DNA of 38,073 nucleotides, taken from Photobacterium sp. JCM 19050 (GTDB lineage Bacteria > Pseudomonadota > Gammaproteobacteria > Enterobacterales > Vibrionaceae). The notes beneath the pieces are model-generated. The model was not told the origin of the DNA. It made no database searches and saw only the letters and a list, made by a program, of their open reading frames with translations. A program made the translations under genes and the position numbers. This document shows, one piece after another, positions 27,603 through 35,970 of the stretch (the first letter of the stretch is position 1; each line of letters begins with the position of its first letter). The stretch lies in assembly GCA_001310455.1 (NCBI GenBank), contig BAXG01000047.1:1-38073 (forward strand), in the 5' to 3' direction.

Positions 27603-28586
27603 ATGCCAAAACGACAATTTCCCTCTCTTAATGACCCTTTGGGTGAAACGCTTTACCAACTGCGGCTTAACGGCAGCCTTTACTGTTATTCGGAACTGAC
27701 TGCCCCGTGGGGTATCGATATGCCGGCTTTGGAAGACAAAATGATGTTTCACATCGTTACCGAAGGTACTTGCTGGCTCCGGGTTGGCGACGAAGATCCA
27801 GTACAACTTCAGTCCGGCCACCTGGCTTTGGTGCCCAAAGGACAAGGCCACAGTATTTGTGACCAAATGGGATCGCCGCTTACCGGTTTATTCGATATTC
27901 CGGTTACACATTTGAGTGAGCGCTACGAAATCATGAAACACGGGGGTGGAGGTGAAACAACCCGGCTTACCTGTGGCGTCGTGAGTTTCGACCATGCAGC
28001 AGGACGCCAGTTGATACAACAATTACCCCATGTGTTGACCGTCGACAGCTGGGATGACAGCAGCAGTCATTGGCTGCAAAACTTGCTCCGTTTTATCGCA
28101 TTGGAAGCGAAGGATCTGAAGCCCGGCGGAGAGACCGTTATCACCCATCTTGCAGACATTTTGGTTATCCAGGCGATTCGGAGCTGGGTAGATCACGCGC
28201 CAGAGGCCCGATCGGGTTGGTTCGCTGCATTGCGGGACAGAAAAATCGGAACGGCTCTTGCTGCTATTCACCGTCAACCGGAAGCGCCATGGACGGTGGA
28301 TTCACTGGCTCGTGAAGCGGGTATGTCCCGCTCAGGATTTTCAGCCCGTTTCACAGACCTTGTCGGGGACACAGTAAAGCACTACTTAACCCGCTGGAGA
28401 ATGCAGGTAGCAACGGTCAAATTGAGACATGGAAACACCTCTATTACGACATTGGCAGAGGAGCTTGGGTATCACTCAGAAGCCGCTTTTTCCCGGGCTT
28501 TCAAGCGTGTTACCGGGCACTCACCCGGCCATATCCAGCGTCAAAGTCTTATCAGTGACAGTCCGCCCCACACAAAAAGTGATTAA
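27603..28586 (+). CDS. AraC family transcriptional regulator with N-terminal cupin domain
   Basis: This 327-residue regulator has an N-terminal AraC-type cupin (ALEDKMMFHIVTEGTCWLRVGDEDPVQLQSGHLALVPKGQGHSI in pieces, about residues 40-90). Two helix-turn-helix motifs lie in the last 100 residues: PWTVDSLAREAGMSRSGFSARF and SITTLAEELGYHSEAAFSRAFK, then RVTGHSPGHIQR. Three consecutive ATGs occur at 27597-27605; I take the last because AAAGGA then has a normal spacing. It is divergent from the NmrA-like gene and upstream of an APC permease. A 17-bp tandem direct repeat with a 21-bp period follows the gene, the geometry AraC-type proteins bind. The effector is unknown. Confidence 0.9.
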   Translation: MPKRQFPSLNDPLGETLYQLRLNGSLYCYSELTAPWGIDMPALEDKMMFHIVTEGTCWLRVGDEDPVQLQSGHLALVPKGQGHSICDQMGSPLTGLFDIPVTHLSERYEIMKHGGGGETTRLTCGVVSFDHAAGRQLIQQLPHVLTVDSWDDSSSHWLQNLLRFIALEAKDLKPGGETVITHLADILVIQAIRSWVDHAPEARSGWFAALRDRKIGTALAAIHRQPEAPWTVDSLAREAGMSRSGFSARFTDLVGDTVKHYLTRWRMQVATVKLRHGNTSITTLAEELGYHSEAAFSRAFKRVTGHSPGHIQRQSLISDSPPHTKSD

Positions 28587-28591
28587 CATCT

Positions 28592-28629
28592 CATTTTTGG
28601 GTAAATACATACCATTTTTGGCTATATAC
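28592..28629 (+). promoter_or_regulatory. Predicted AraC-type operator: two 17-bp direct half-sites, 21-bp period
   Basis: Half-site 1 is catttttgggtaaatac (28592-28608) and half-site 2 is catttttggctatatac (28613-28629). They agree at 15 of 17 positions and have a 4-bp gap. This matches the layout of araI1-I2, where AraC binds 17-bp sites four bases apart. It lies between the AraC-type gene and the permease gene, 106 bp before the permease start. Confidence 0.5.
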
Positions 28630-28734
28630 CGAGGCTCAGGTGGAGTTCTAGAATGCAGAACTTTCTATCTGTAGCAAGCCGTATCCCCTTGCCGCCTCCC
28701 GTGGCAATACGCGGTTCCAACTCGAGGGTCTTGA

Positions 28735-30168
28735 ATGGGCAATGTTGCAAAATCTGCTGTAAAACTAAGTGTCTTCTCGGTGATTATGATCACCGTGACA
28801 TCTGTCGACAGTATCCGAAACCTGCCTGGTGCCGCGCTGTTTGGCAGCCACGCAATCTCCTTTTTCCTTCTTGCCGGTCTCTGTTTTTTTGTTCCGACTG
28901 CGCTGGTTTGTGCGGAACTGAGTACGACTTACCCGAAACAGGGTGGCGTATACCACTGGGGTAAAGAGACCCTTGGCCACAATTTTGGTTTTGTGACTGT
29001 CTGGTATCAGTACGCTGAAAACATCGTCTATTACCCACCGCTGATCTCATTTATCGTTGCCACGGGCACCTATCCGTTTTTCCCAGAACTGGCGGAAAAC
29101 AGCATGTTTATGCTGGTGATGATCAACGTGATTTTCTGGGCGCTGACGCTGGTGAATATATTCGGCCTCAAGCTCTCATCCCTGATTACCAACGTATTCG
29201 GCACGCTGGGTTTAATTTTCCCGATTTTGCTGATCATCGCACTGGGAAGCTACTGGACTTACACCCATCCGGAAGCCTCACACATTTCCCTGACCAGTGT
29301 GTCAGACTGGTTGCCTGATTTTTCACAAAGTGGCCTCGGTGCAAGTTTCACGGCTGTCGTGCTGTCTCTGACCGGTATCGAAATTACTACCGCATATGCC
29401 AACGAGGTAAAAAATCCTCAGAAGGCGTACCCAAAAGCACTGATCATTTCGACTGTGCTGATTCTGGTTTCCCTGACAGCCTGCTCCCTGTCAATCGCCG
29501 CCGTGGTATCAAGCCAGCATTCGAGCCTGAGTGAAGGCGTTATCCTGGCATTCAAGACCTTCTTTGATGACATGAACATGCCGTTTATGCTGCCGGTTAT
29601 TGCATTAGCTATCGTATTTGGCAGCCTGGCGAGCCTGAATAACTGGATTATCGCACCAACGAAGAGCCTTCATGTCGCCGCTCAGGACAACTTTATGCCT
29701 TTGAGCCTATCCAAAGAGAATAAGAACCGTGCTCCTGTGCCGCTTCTGCTTCTCCAAGGCGCAATTGTCAGTGTGCTGTCTCTGGTGTTTGTTCTTGTTC
29801 CAAACGTTAATGAAGGCATGTGGCTTCTGAATATTCTGATGACACAGCTCTACATGGTGATGTACATCTGTATCTTTATCAGCTTCCTGGTTTCACGCCA
29901 CAAGCACAAAGAAATCGAGCGTCCTTTCCGTGTTCCCGGCGGCAAGGTTGGCATGTTCATCGCCTCGGCACTGGGCCTGTTCAGTTGCTTCCTGACTATC
30001 TTTGTTGCCTTTGATGTGCCTGCCGGTATGAGCAAGGTAACCGGTGCATATGCCCTGATTATCGGCTTTGTTGCGTTCAGCTTACCTGCGGCTGCGGCTA
30101 TCATTTACCGCAATAAAAACAAAGAATCACTGTCAATGGAAAACATCGAGACCGTTGCAGCGAACTAA
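28735..30168 (+). CDS. APC superfamily amino-acid permease (glutamate/GABA antiporter-like)
   Basis: This 477-residue inner-membrane transporter has about 12 hydrophobic segments. APC-family signatures are the first helix with the unwound loop region (SVDSIRNLPGAALFG), CAELSTTYPKQGGVYHW, LTGIEITTAYANEVKNPQKAYPKA and the late ERPFRVPGGKVG. The overall pattern is closest to the GadC/YjeM-like amino-acid permeases; substrate and antiport are inferred. GAGGG seven bases upstream supports the ATG at 28735. The predicted AraC-type operator upstream and the terminator after it make this a single regulated unit. The frame is intact. Confidence 0.88.
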   Translation: MGNVAKSAVKLSVFSVIMITVTSVDSIRNLPGAALFGSHAISFFLLAGLCFFVPTALVCAELSTTYPKQGGVYHWGKETLGHNFGFVTVWYQYAENIVYYPPLISFIVATGTYPFFPELAENSMFMLVMINVIFWALTLVNIFGLKLSSLITNVFGTLGLIFPILLIIALGSYWTYTHPEASHISLTSVSDWLPDFSQSGLGASFTAVVLSLTGIEITTAYANEVKNPQKAYPKALIISTVLILVSLTACSLSIAAVVSSQHSSLSEGVILAFKTFFDDMNMPFMLPVIALAIVFGSLASLNNWIIAPTKSLHVAAQDNFMPLSLSKENKNRAPVPLLLLQGAIVSVLSLVFVLVPNVNEGMWLLNILMTQLYMVMYICIFISFLVSRHKHKEIERPFRVPGGKVGMFIASALGLFSCFLTIFVAFDVPAGMSKVTGAYALIIGFVAFSLPAAAAIIYRNKNKESLSMENIETVAAN

Positions 30169-30187
30169 CACTAGCCTGCTTAAACGT

Positions 30188-30219
30188 AAAAAACGCCGGA
30201 TCGCATACCGGCGTTTTTT
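30188..30219. terminator. Bidirectional terminator between the permease gene and treC
   Basis: A 9-bp stem (aaacgccgg / ccggcgttt) with an 8-nt loop is flanked by TTTT on the plus strand and by an AAAA run that reads as TTTT on the minus strand. It serves both convergent genes. Confidence 0.88.
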
Positions 30220-30234
30220 GTTGGGCTAAGGTAA

Positions 30235-31899
30235 TCAGCTTACGTGATACACCCGGCATTCATAAGGGCGAAGGTGAATCTGTCTATCAATACCTTCGTC
30301 CCCGGTGTAGTTACCTAACACTTTCTCAGCTTGACCTGCCGGTGTGTCGGGGATAACAAACTCCACGTTATCGGCATAGAAATTACACACAACCAACAAA
30401 TGCTCTTTGCCATAGGTTCGCCGGTAACAAAATATCGACGGGTGATCCGGGGCCAAATCAGTAAAGTCACCCTCGGTAATTACCGGCAGGCGCTTACGAA
30501 GATCAATCAGGTCCCGATAGAAATAGAACACTGAATTCTGATCTGAAATGGCTTTTTTTACATTGATGCCTTTGTAATTATCACCCGGATATATCCACGG
30601 AGTCCCCTTAGTAAATCCTGCATGCTCGCTGTCATCCCACTGCATGGGTGTACGGGAGTTATCTCGGGATTTTGAACCCAGGATCGCCATCACATCCCGC
30701 TCATCCAGCCCCTTCGCCAACATCTGTTTATGCATATTCAGGCTTTCCACATCGCGGTACTGGCTGATATCTGAATAATGCGGGTTGGTCATGCCAATTT
30801 CTTCACCCTGATAGATATAAGGCGTACCCTGCAGCATGTGAACAGCCGTAGCCAGCATCTTGGCAGAATGCTCTCGGTATTCACCATCATCACCGAAGCG
30901 CGAGACGATACGGGGCTGGTCGTGGTTACACCAGAACAGCGCATTCCACCCCTTGTTATGCAAGCCTTGCTGCCACTCAGAAAACAGTTTTTTCAGGGCG
31001 ATAAAATCAAAAGGTGCCAGGCTCCATTTCTCACCGTTCGGATAATCAACTTTCAGGTGATGGAAATTGAACACCATAGACAATTCGCTGCCATCAACCG
31101 CCGAGTATCGGCGGCAGTGTTCGATTGATGTCGAGGACATCTCGCCCACAGTTACCGCACCGTATTTTTGAAAAACTTCACGACTGATTTCCTGCAGGTA
31201 TTCGTGTACCCGCGGGCCATCGGTATAAAAACGCCTTCCGTCGCCGGAATCATCATTGGAAAACGTCTGATCTTTTGAGATGAGGTTAATAACATCCAGC
31301 CGGAAGCCATCGACGCCTTTTTCTACCCAGAACTGGATAATATTCTTCACCTCGTCACGAACCGCCGGGTTTTCCCAGTTCAGATCCGCTTGCTCTTTGG
31401 CAAACAGGTGAAGGTAATACTGGCCGGATTGTTCATCCAACTCCCAGGCACTGCCGCCAAACTTCGACTGCCAGTTATTGGGTATTTTTCCGTCAACCGG
31501 ATCTTTCCAGATGTAGTAATCACGATAAGGGCTGTTTTTATTTCCCAACGCTGATTTAAACCAAGCGTGCTCGGTAGACGTGTGGTTGACAACGATGTCC
31601 ATGACAATTTGGATTCCTCGCCTGTGCGCTTCAGAGAGCAGCATGTCAAAATCCTGCATGGTGCCGTAGGCGGGGTCGATATTGTAATAATCAGCAATGT
31701 CATAGCCGTTATCGATCTGAGGGGAAACATAAACCGGCGTGAGCCAGATAGCATCGACACCCAACTCCCGTATGTAATCCAGTTTCGAGATAATCCCCTT
31801 CAGATCGCCGGTTCCCCGATCCGTGCTGTCACAGAAGCTTTTCGGATATATCTGATAGATAGTGGCGGTGTGCCACCATTCTCGATTGTCGCCGTTCAT
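30235..31899 (-). CDS. treC: Trehalose-6-phosphate hydrolase (phosphotrehalase)
   Basis: This cytoplasmic GH13 enzyme of 554 residues hydrolyses trehalose-6-phosphate, delivered by TreB, to glucose and glucose-6-phosphate. Active-site regions are DIVVNHTSTEHAWF, GFRLDVINLISKD with nucleophile Asp202, VGEMSST with acid/base Glu253, and CNHDQPR with Asp327. These fit TreC rather than oligo-1,6-glucosidase, and its place after treB settles it. The start MNGDNREWWHTATIYQIYPK at 31899 matches the family; upstream in-frame codons would add an unrelated 32-residue extension. No strong ribosome site is seen, so translation may depend on coupling with treB. The frame is intact. Confidence 0.93.
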   Translation of the reverse strand: MNGDNREWWHTATIYQIYPKSFCDSTDRGTGDLKGIISKLDYIRELGVDAIWLTPVYVSPQIDNGYDIADYYNIDPAYGTMQDFDMLLSEAHRRGIQIVMDIVVNHTSTEHAWFKSALGNKNSPYRDYYIWKDPVDGKIPNNWQSKFGGSAWELDEQSGQYYLHLFAKEQADLNWENPAVRDEVKNIIQFWVEKGVDGFRLDVINLISKDQTFSNDDSGDGRRFYTDGPRVHEYLQEISREVFQKYGAVTVGEMSSTSIEHCRRYSAVDGSELSMVFNFHHLKVDYPNGEKWSLAPFDFIALKKLFSEWQQGLHNKGWNALFWCNHDQPRIVSRFGDDGEYREHSAKMLATAVHMLQGTPYIYQGEEIGMTNPHYSDISQYRDVESLNMHKQMLAKGLDERDVMAILGSKSRDNSRTPMQWDDSEHAGFTKGTPWIYPGDNYKGINVKKAISDQNSVFYFYRDLIDLRKRLPVITEGDFTDLAPDHPSIFCYRRTYGKEHLLVVCNFYADNVEFVIPDTPAGQAEKVLGNYTGDEGIDRQIHLRPYECRVYHVS

Positions 31900-31924
31900 A
31901 ATGAGATTCGCTGTTGAAGAATGG

Positions 31925-31947
31925 AGTGGGGCAAAAACTGCCCCACT
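31925..31947 (-). other. Intercistronic hairpin between treB and treC
   Basis: A 9-bp perfect stem (agtggggca / tgccccact) with a 5-nt loop lies in the 67-bp treB-treC gap. On the minus (coding) strand no T-tract follows, so it is probably an RNA stability or processing element that tunes TreC relative to TreB. A T-tract exists only on the plus strand. Confidence 0.55.
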
Positions 31948-31966
31948 TTTTGTGAAGATGACTGGC

Positions 31967-33390
31967 TTATGCAGTCGCCTCATCCAGTTGACCACTCGCC
32001 TGTTTACGACGGTACAGGGTAATGGTGAGGAACATCGGCACAGCGATAGCGATCGCCATCGCTACGGCATAGACACCCCAAAAAGCAGGTTTTATCGAAA
32101 GAATGCCGGGTAAACCACCCACACCAATGCCGTTAGCCATTACCCCGAACAGGCCACACAGCGTAGCCGCAATTGCAGAACCCGCCATGGCACAGAGCAT
32201 TGGAAAACCATACTTCAGGTTGATGCCGTACATCGCAGGCTCGGTAACACCAAGGTACGCAGAAATTGCCGCAGGAACCGAAATCTCCCGTTCATTCTCT
32301 TTTTTGCTCACCCAAATGATGCCAACAACAGCTGACGCCTGGGCAATGTTGGAGAGCGCGATAAGCGGCCAGATTGGGGTCCCCCCCATATCCTGCATAA
32401 GTTGGAGGTCGACGGCGTTGGTGGTGTGGTGAATACCTGTGATAACCAGGGGCGCATAGAAAAAGCCAAACAGGGCGGAACCGATAAACGCCCAGTCACC
32501 GGTCATGGCAAGACGTGCAAGGTACCCTACTCCGTTACCGATTTCTCGGCCGATAGGCCCGATAATGGTATGCGCCAGTAAAACCGTCACCAGAATGGAT
32601 ACAAATGGTACAACGACCAAGTAAAGGTAGCCCGGAACCACTTTCTTTAACTGGGTTTCAATAAATGCCAATACCATACCAGCCAGCATTGCCGGAATGA
32701 CCTGCGCCTGATATCCCACCTTTTCGATAACAAACAGTCCGAAATCCCACACTTCCGGCTGCTGTTTACCAATGAGGTAAGCGTTCATGAGTTGAGGCGA
32801 AACAAGCGTAATGCCCAGCACGATCCCCAGTATTGGTGTTCCACCCAGTTTCCTGACTGTTGACCAACAAACACCCACCGGCAGGAAGAAAAAGATAGCC
32901 TCCCCGATCAACCACAAGAAAGAGTGCACGGTGGCCCAAAACTGGCTTACCTGAGTGAGTGTTTTACCGTCAACCAGTGCAATGTCACCGATAACGTTCC
33001 TGAAACCAAGTATCAAGCCACCGGTTATAATAGCCGGTAGCAAGGGTACAAATATTTCAGCCAGATGCGATATCGTCCTTTCAAACAGGCTCATATTCTG
33101 GCGGGCAGCCTTCTTGGCAGCTTCTTTGGATTCCCCTTTCTTGCCGGTGACTTCTTCCAGCAGCTTGAAAGCCTGATCCACCTCTGTACCAATCACGACC
33201 TGAAACTGACCTGCGTTGTGAAGCACCCCTTCACCATCTTAATTTGTTCAATTTCCTTAACCTTGGCATTTTCAGGTGCATTAAGGACAAAACGCAGGCG
33301 AGTCAAGCAATGGCTGACGGTAGCAATGTTATCTGCTCCGCCAATTAGCTCGACCAAGCGTTCGACTTCTTGTCTTGTAATCTTGCTCAT
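31967..33390 (-). CDS. treB: PTS trehalose-specific EIIBC component; frameshift in the sequence
   Basis: This membrane phosphotransferase imports trehalose and phosphorylates it to trehalose-6-phosphate. The EIIB domain is at the N-terminus with phosphocysteine Cys28 in IATVSHCLTRLRFVL. The EIIC membrane domain follows from about residue 100, with ISHLAEIFVPLLPAIITGGL, then FYAPLVITGIHHTTNAVDLQ and AISAYLGVTEPAMYGINLKY, all typical of the glucose/sucrose superfamily. No EIIA domain is fused, so a separate glucose-type EIIA must supply phosphate. One base is missing near 33215, between KGCFT and NAGQFQVVIGTEVDQAF; the corrected length is 474 residues, against 473 in E. coli. It is flanked upstream by two TreR-type operators. 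Confidence 0.94.
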
Positions 33391-33422
33391 AATCGATATC
33401 CATAGTTAGCTAATTGTGAAAT

Positions 33423-33436
33423 TGGTAACGTTCCCA
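33423..33436 (-). promoter_or_regulatory. TreR operator 1 (proximal to treB)
   Basis: The sequence tggtaacgttccca is one mismatch from a perfect tgggaacgttccca palindrome, the type of operator bound by LacI-family TreR. It lies just downstream of the predicted treB -10 element, where a repressor would block initiation. Confidence 0.65.
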
Positions 33437-33440
33437 AATC

Positions 33441-33469
33441 AGTATGGATCCATCAGCCAACATCATGAA
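33441..33469 (-). promoter_or_regulatory. Predicted sigma-70 promoter of treBC
   Basis: Reading the minus strand, TTCATG (33469-33464) and CATACT (33446-33441) are separated by 17 bp. Each matches consensus only partly. The support is that the pair sits exactly between the two TreR-type palindromes. Confidence 0.4.
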
Positions 33470-33485
33470 TGGGAATGTTCCCATT
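33468..33485 (-). promoter_or_regulatory. TreR operator 2 (upstream of the treB promoter)
   Basis: A perfect 18-bp inverted repeat, aatgggaa-tg-ttcccatt, lies in the treR-treB gap. Its centre is 47 bp from the other operator centre, so the two bracket the predicted promoter. Confidence 0.7.
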
Positions 33486-33531
33486 ACGTGAAGAGCATCA
33501 CAGGGAAAAGAGTGAAGTCAGTATACCTGGA

Positions 33532-34492
33532 CTAATTTGCCGCAATTAGTCGACAGCGCTGTACCTGATGAGACACCGCAGTCGCGCTGGGGCTGGAAAT
33601 CGAAGAGATAAGTTGAACCGCGGCTTTTTCACCAGCCTCACGGAAACCCAGTTCAACGGTGGTTGATTCCGGGAACATAAAACGAAGCATCGGGTTGTTA
33701 CCCACACCTGCAACCTGGATATCAGTGCGTCCCAGATCTGCAAGACGTTTGCAAACCCCCAATGCAAGGGTATCGGACGCACAGACAATTGCGTCGGTAT
33801 CACCTTCTAGCAGGTCATCAACGTTCATAAGCAGCTTCAAGCTCAATGGGGGCTGTAGTAAAACGAGGGGACAGCGCGTGAGCCTGACAAAACGCCAAGT
33901 ATGCGATCTGGCGTTCTTCACCGGTCGTTTCATCCGACGCATCCACACCCAGATAGGCAATATGCCGGTGCCCGGCACCATAAAGATGATTCAACAACTG
34001 GGAGATAGCCCCCTGATTGTCGTAACTGACAGAATGGTAATCAGGATGAGTCACAGCCATCACAACCGCTTTTTGCCTGAAAGACTTCAGGTTGTCATAG
34101 TTACAACCACTGAAACCAAACAGGATGACACCTTCAGCATCACGCTTTTTAAGCACGGCTAGATGCTCAGCCACTTTACAGTCATCAAATCGACTCTCCA
34201 TCACCGCAACATCGAAACCCTGTCCATAGAGGGTTTCCAAAATCCCCCCAACCGCACTGTTTTCAGAATTGGAGGAGAGATTAGCAATGATGACGCCCAC
34301 TAATTTGGTCTTCCCACCACGCATCGCCTGAGCGGATTTGGATGGTTCAAACCCGTGCTCCGCAATCACGGCCTGCACTTTCTCCCTGGTTGCCGCTTTT
34401 ACGTTGGGATCATTGTTCAGCACCCTCGAAACCGTGGATTTTCCAACACCAGCCAGGTTAGCAATATCAATAATCGTCAGTTTTTTCGCCAT
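33532..34492 (-). CDS. treR: Trehalose operon repressor TreR (LacI family); frameshift in the sequence
   Basis: This LacI-family repressor has its helix-turn-helix at the N-terminus (LTIIDIANLAGVGKSTVSRVLNNDPNV). A periplasmic-binding-like effector domain follows, with family phrases AVMESRFDDCKVAEHLAVLKKRDAEGV (split) and HRHIAYLGV. In E. coli the inducer is trehalose-6-phosphate. The frame breaks near 33825, where two A appear lost from a run. Correct reading gives AAYENVDDLLEGDTDAIVCASDTLALG, a canonical block, and about 320 residues. The start MAKKLTIIDI at 34492 is chosen because the helix-turn-helix begins there in relatives; upstream codons to 34576 would add 28 unrelated residues. It lies upstream of treB on the same strand. 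Confidence 0.92.
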
Positions 34493-34727
34493 AACATCAG
34501 GGAGTTTTAAAATTAATACCCCTTCCATTTTGAAGGCTAAAAACTTCAAATCAATCATTTTCTGTTCAACAATCACAGGTGTTTGGTCAGGGTTTTGTGA
34601 GAAATGACATTTTTTACTTGAAAGTGAACATCAAAGGCCAAATATTGTCATATATATTGCGCTGTGCTCCCGAGCTTACTTTGTTGCCACTCTTTGCGCC
34701 GGGGCCGTTACTAAACAGAGACAAATT

Positions 34728-35885
34728 ATGACCGTACATGTGGGAATCATCGATCCCGATCCAGTAAGGCTGGTTACTGCCCTGCTTCACCACCAGCCCA
34801 CAGTGACCAAAATGATCTTCATCGGTGTCGAATGCCAGAAAGAACAGTTTGAAAGCTTGTCCAACATCCTTTCGCCCCGTGGTATAACAAGCGAGTTTTT
34901 CCAGGTCTCTGACGACATCAATGTCTCTCTGATAAAAAAACAAATTAAATCGCTGGCTGAAGAACTTGAACAAAGTGGCCACGAAATCTACTTCAATGCA
35001 AGCTGTGGCTTGCGTCACCGACTCCTCTCTGCTTACGAAGTTTTCCGCACTTATCACTGGCCTATCTACGTTATCGAACCCTACAGTGATGAACTCTGCT
35101 GGCTCTACCCAGAAGGCCGCGAACAACAGCAAGTCGATGATGTTATCCAGCTTACTGATTACCTATCCATCTTCGGTGCTCGCTGCGAATTCCCGGAACA
35201 TGAATTTACGGGCTGTCTGGATGAGCGCATCTACGAGCTCGGCCAAAAATGGGCCAGTAACGCACTTGAACTCGGCCCAGGCCTTGCAACACTGAACTAT
35301 CTGGCGACTACCTGCCGGAAAGAACAACGTCTTGACGTTGAACTGAGCGAGAAACAGCAGGGTTACCGCGAACTGGGTATTCTGATTGATGATCTGATCG
35401 AAACCAGCCTGGCGAAATACGAAAATGGAGTGCTGACTTTCTCTTGTGAAGAAGCGCGTCGTTTCTCGAACGGTGAGTGGCTTGAAAACCTCGTTCACTT
35501 TACTGTGGGTGAAATCCAGCGCGAGTTACCAACCATTCAGGATCACTCGCTGGGTGTACAGGTTTATCGCCAGATTGGTGATAAAGAAGTGCGCAATGAA
35601 TTGGATGTTGCAACCATCGTAAACAACAAGCTTCACATCATTGAATGCAAAACCAAAGGTATGTCTCAGGATGGAGACGACACCCTGTACAAATTGGAAT
35701 CACTTCGTGACCTTCTTGGTGGGTTGCAAGCGCGTGCCATGCTAGTGAGTTTCCGCCCTCTTCGCCAGCACGACATCAATCGTGCGACCGATCTTGGGCT
35801 GGCGCTAATTGGCCCGGAACAGCTCGGGGATCTCAAAACGCACCTGAAAGAATGGCTGATTGGGGCTGGCGGCAGCACAAAATAA
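34728..35885 (+). CDS. Orphan CARF-nuclease protein of the DUF1887 (VC1899/Card1-Can2-like) family
   Basis: This 385-residue two-domain protein has an intact frame. The N-terminal half is a Rossmann-like CARF domain (MTVHVGIIDPDPVRLVTALL at the start and NASCGLRHRLLSAYEVF at 90-106). A linker with winged-helix character follows, including LNYLATTCRKEQRLDVELSE. The C-terminal half is a PD-(D/E)xK nuclease with GEWLE (249-253), NELDVA with Asp293, and IIECKTKG with Glu306 and Lys308. Relatives Card1 and Can2 are cyclic-oligoadenylate-activated nucleases of type III CRISPR systems. Vibrio cholerae VC1899 is, to my recollection, a structurally solved member without a CRISPR locus. No cas gene or CRISPR array is visible here, so the activator and role are unknown. 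AGAGA precedes the ATG. It is divergent from treR. Confidence 0.85.
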   Translation: MTVHVGIIDPDPVRLVTALLHHQPTVTKMIFIGVECQKEQFESLSNILSPRGITSEFFQVSDDINVSLIKKQIKSLAEELEQSGHEIYFNASCGLRHRLLSAYEVFRTYHWPIYVIEPYSDELCWLYPEGREQQQVDDVIQLTDYLSIFGARCEFPEHEFTGCLDERIYELGQKWASNALELGPGLATLNYLATTCRKEQRLDVELSEKQQGYRELGILIDDLIETSLAKYENGVLTFSCEEARRFSNGEWLENLVHFTVGEIQRELPTIQDHSLGVQVYRQIGDKEVRNELDVATIVNNKLHIIECKTKGMSQDGDDTLYKLESLRDLLGGLQARAMLVSFRPLRQHDINRATDLGLALIGPEQLGDLKTHLKEWLIGAGGSTK

Positions 35886-35892
35886 AAACTTA

Positions 35893-35929
35893 TATACCCA
35901 AACCTGCACCTTGAGGTGGTTTGGGTATA
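35893..35929. repeat. Dispersed repeat copy forming an inverted repeat after the DUF1887 gene
   Basis: The core gcacc + ttgaggtggtttgggtata (35906-35929) is preceded by tatacccaaacc (35893-35904), the exact complement of its last 12 bases. This makes a 12-bp stem with a 13-nt loop, eight bases after the gene. It could act as a transcript-end hairpin. There is no T-tract directly after it. Confidence 0.75.
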
Positions 35930-35970
35930 GCCCTCAATTAAGAGGGCTTTATTCGAAATATCGCTTTCAA

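Noticed and set aside
28653..28964. A start for the permease gene upstream of 28735, or a separate small gene there
   Set aside because: This frame overlaps the permease out of phase, and the permease has its own GAGGG site before 28735.
34493..35970. A CRISPR array or cas genes next to the CARF-nuclease gene
   Set aside because: The gaps on either side (235 bp and 85 bp) contain no repeat-spacer pattern, and the neighbours are treR and a KdgR-like gene.
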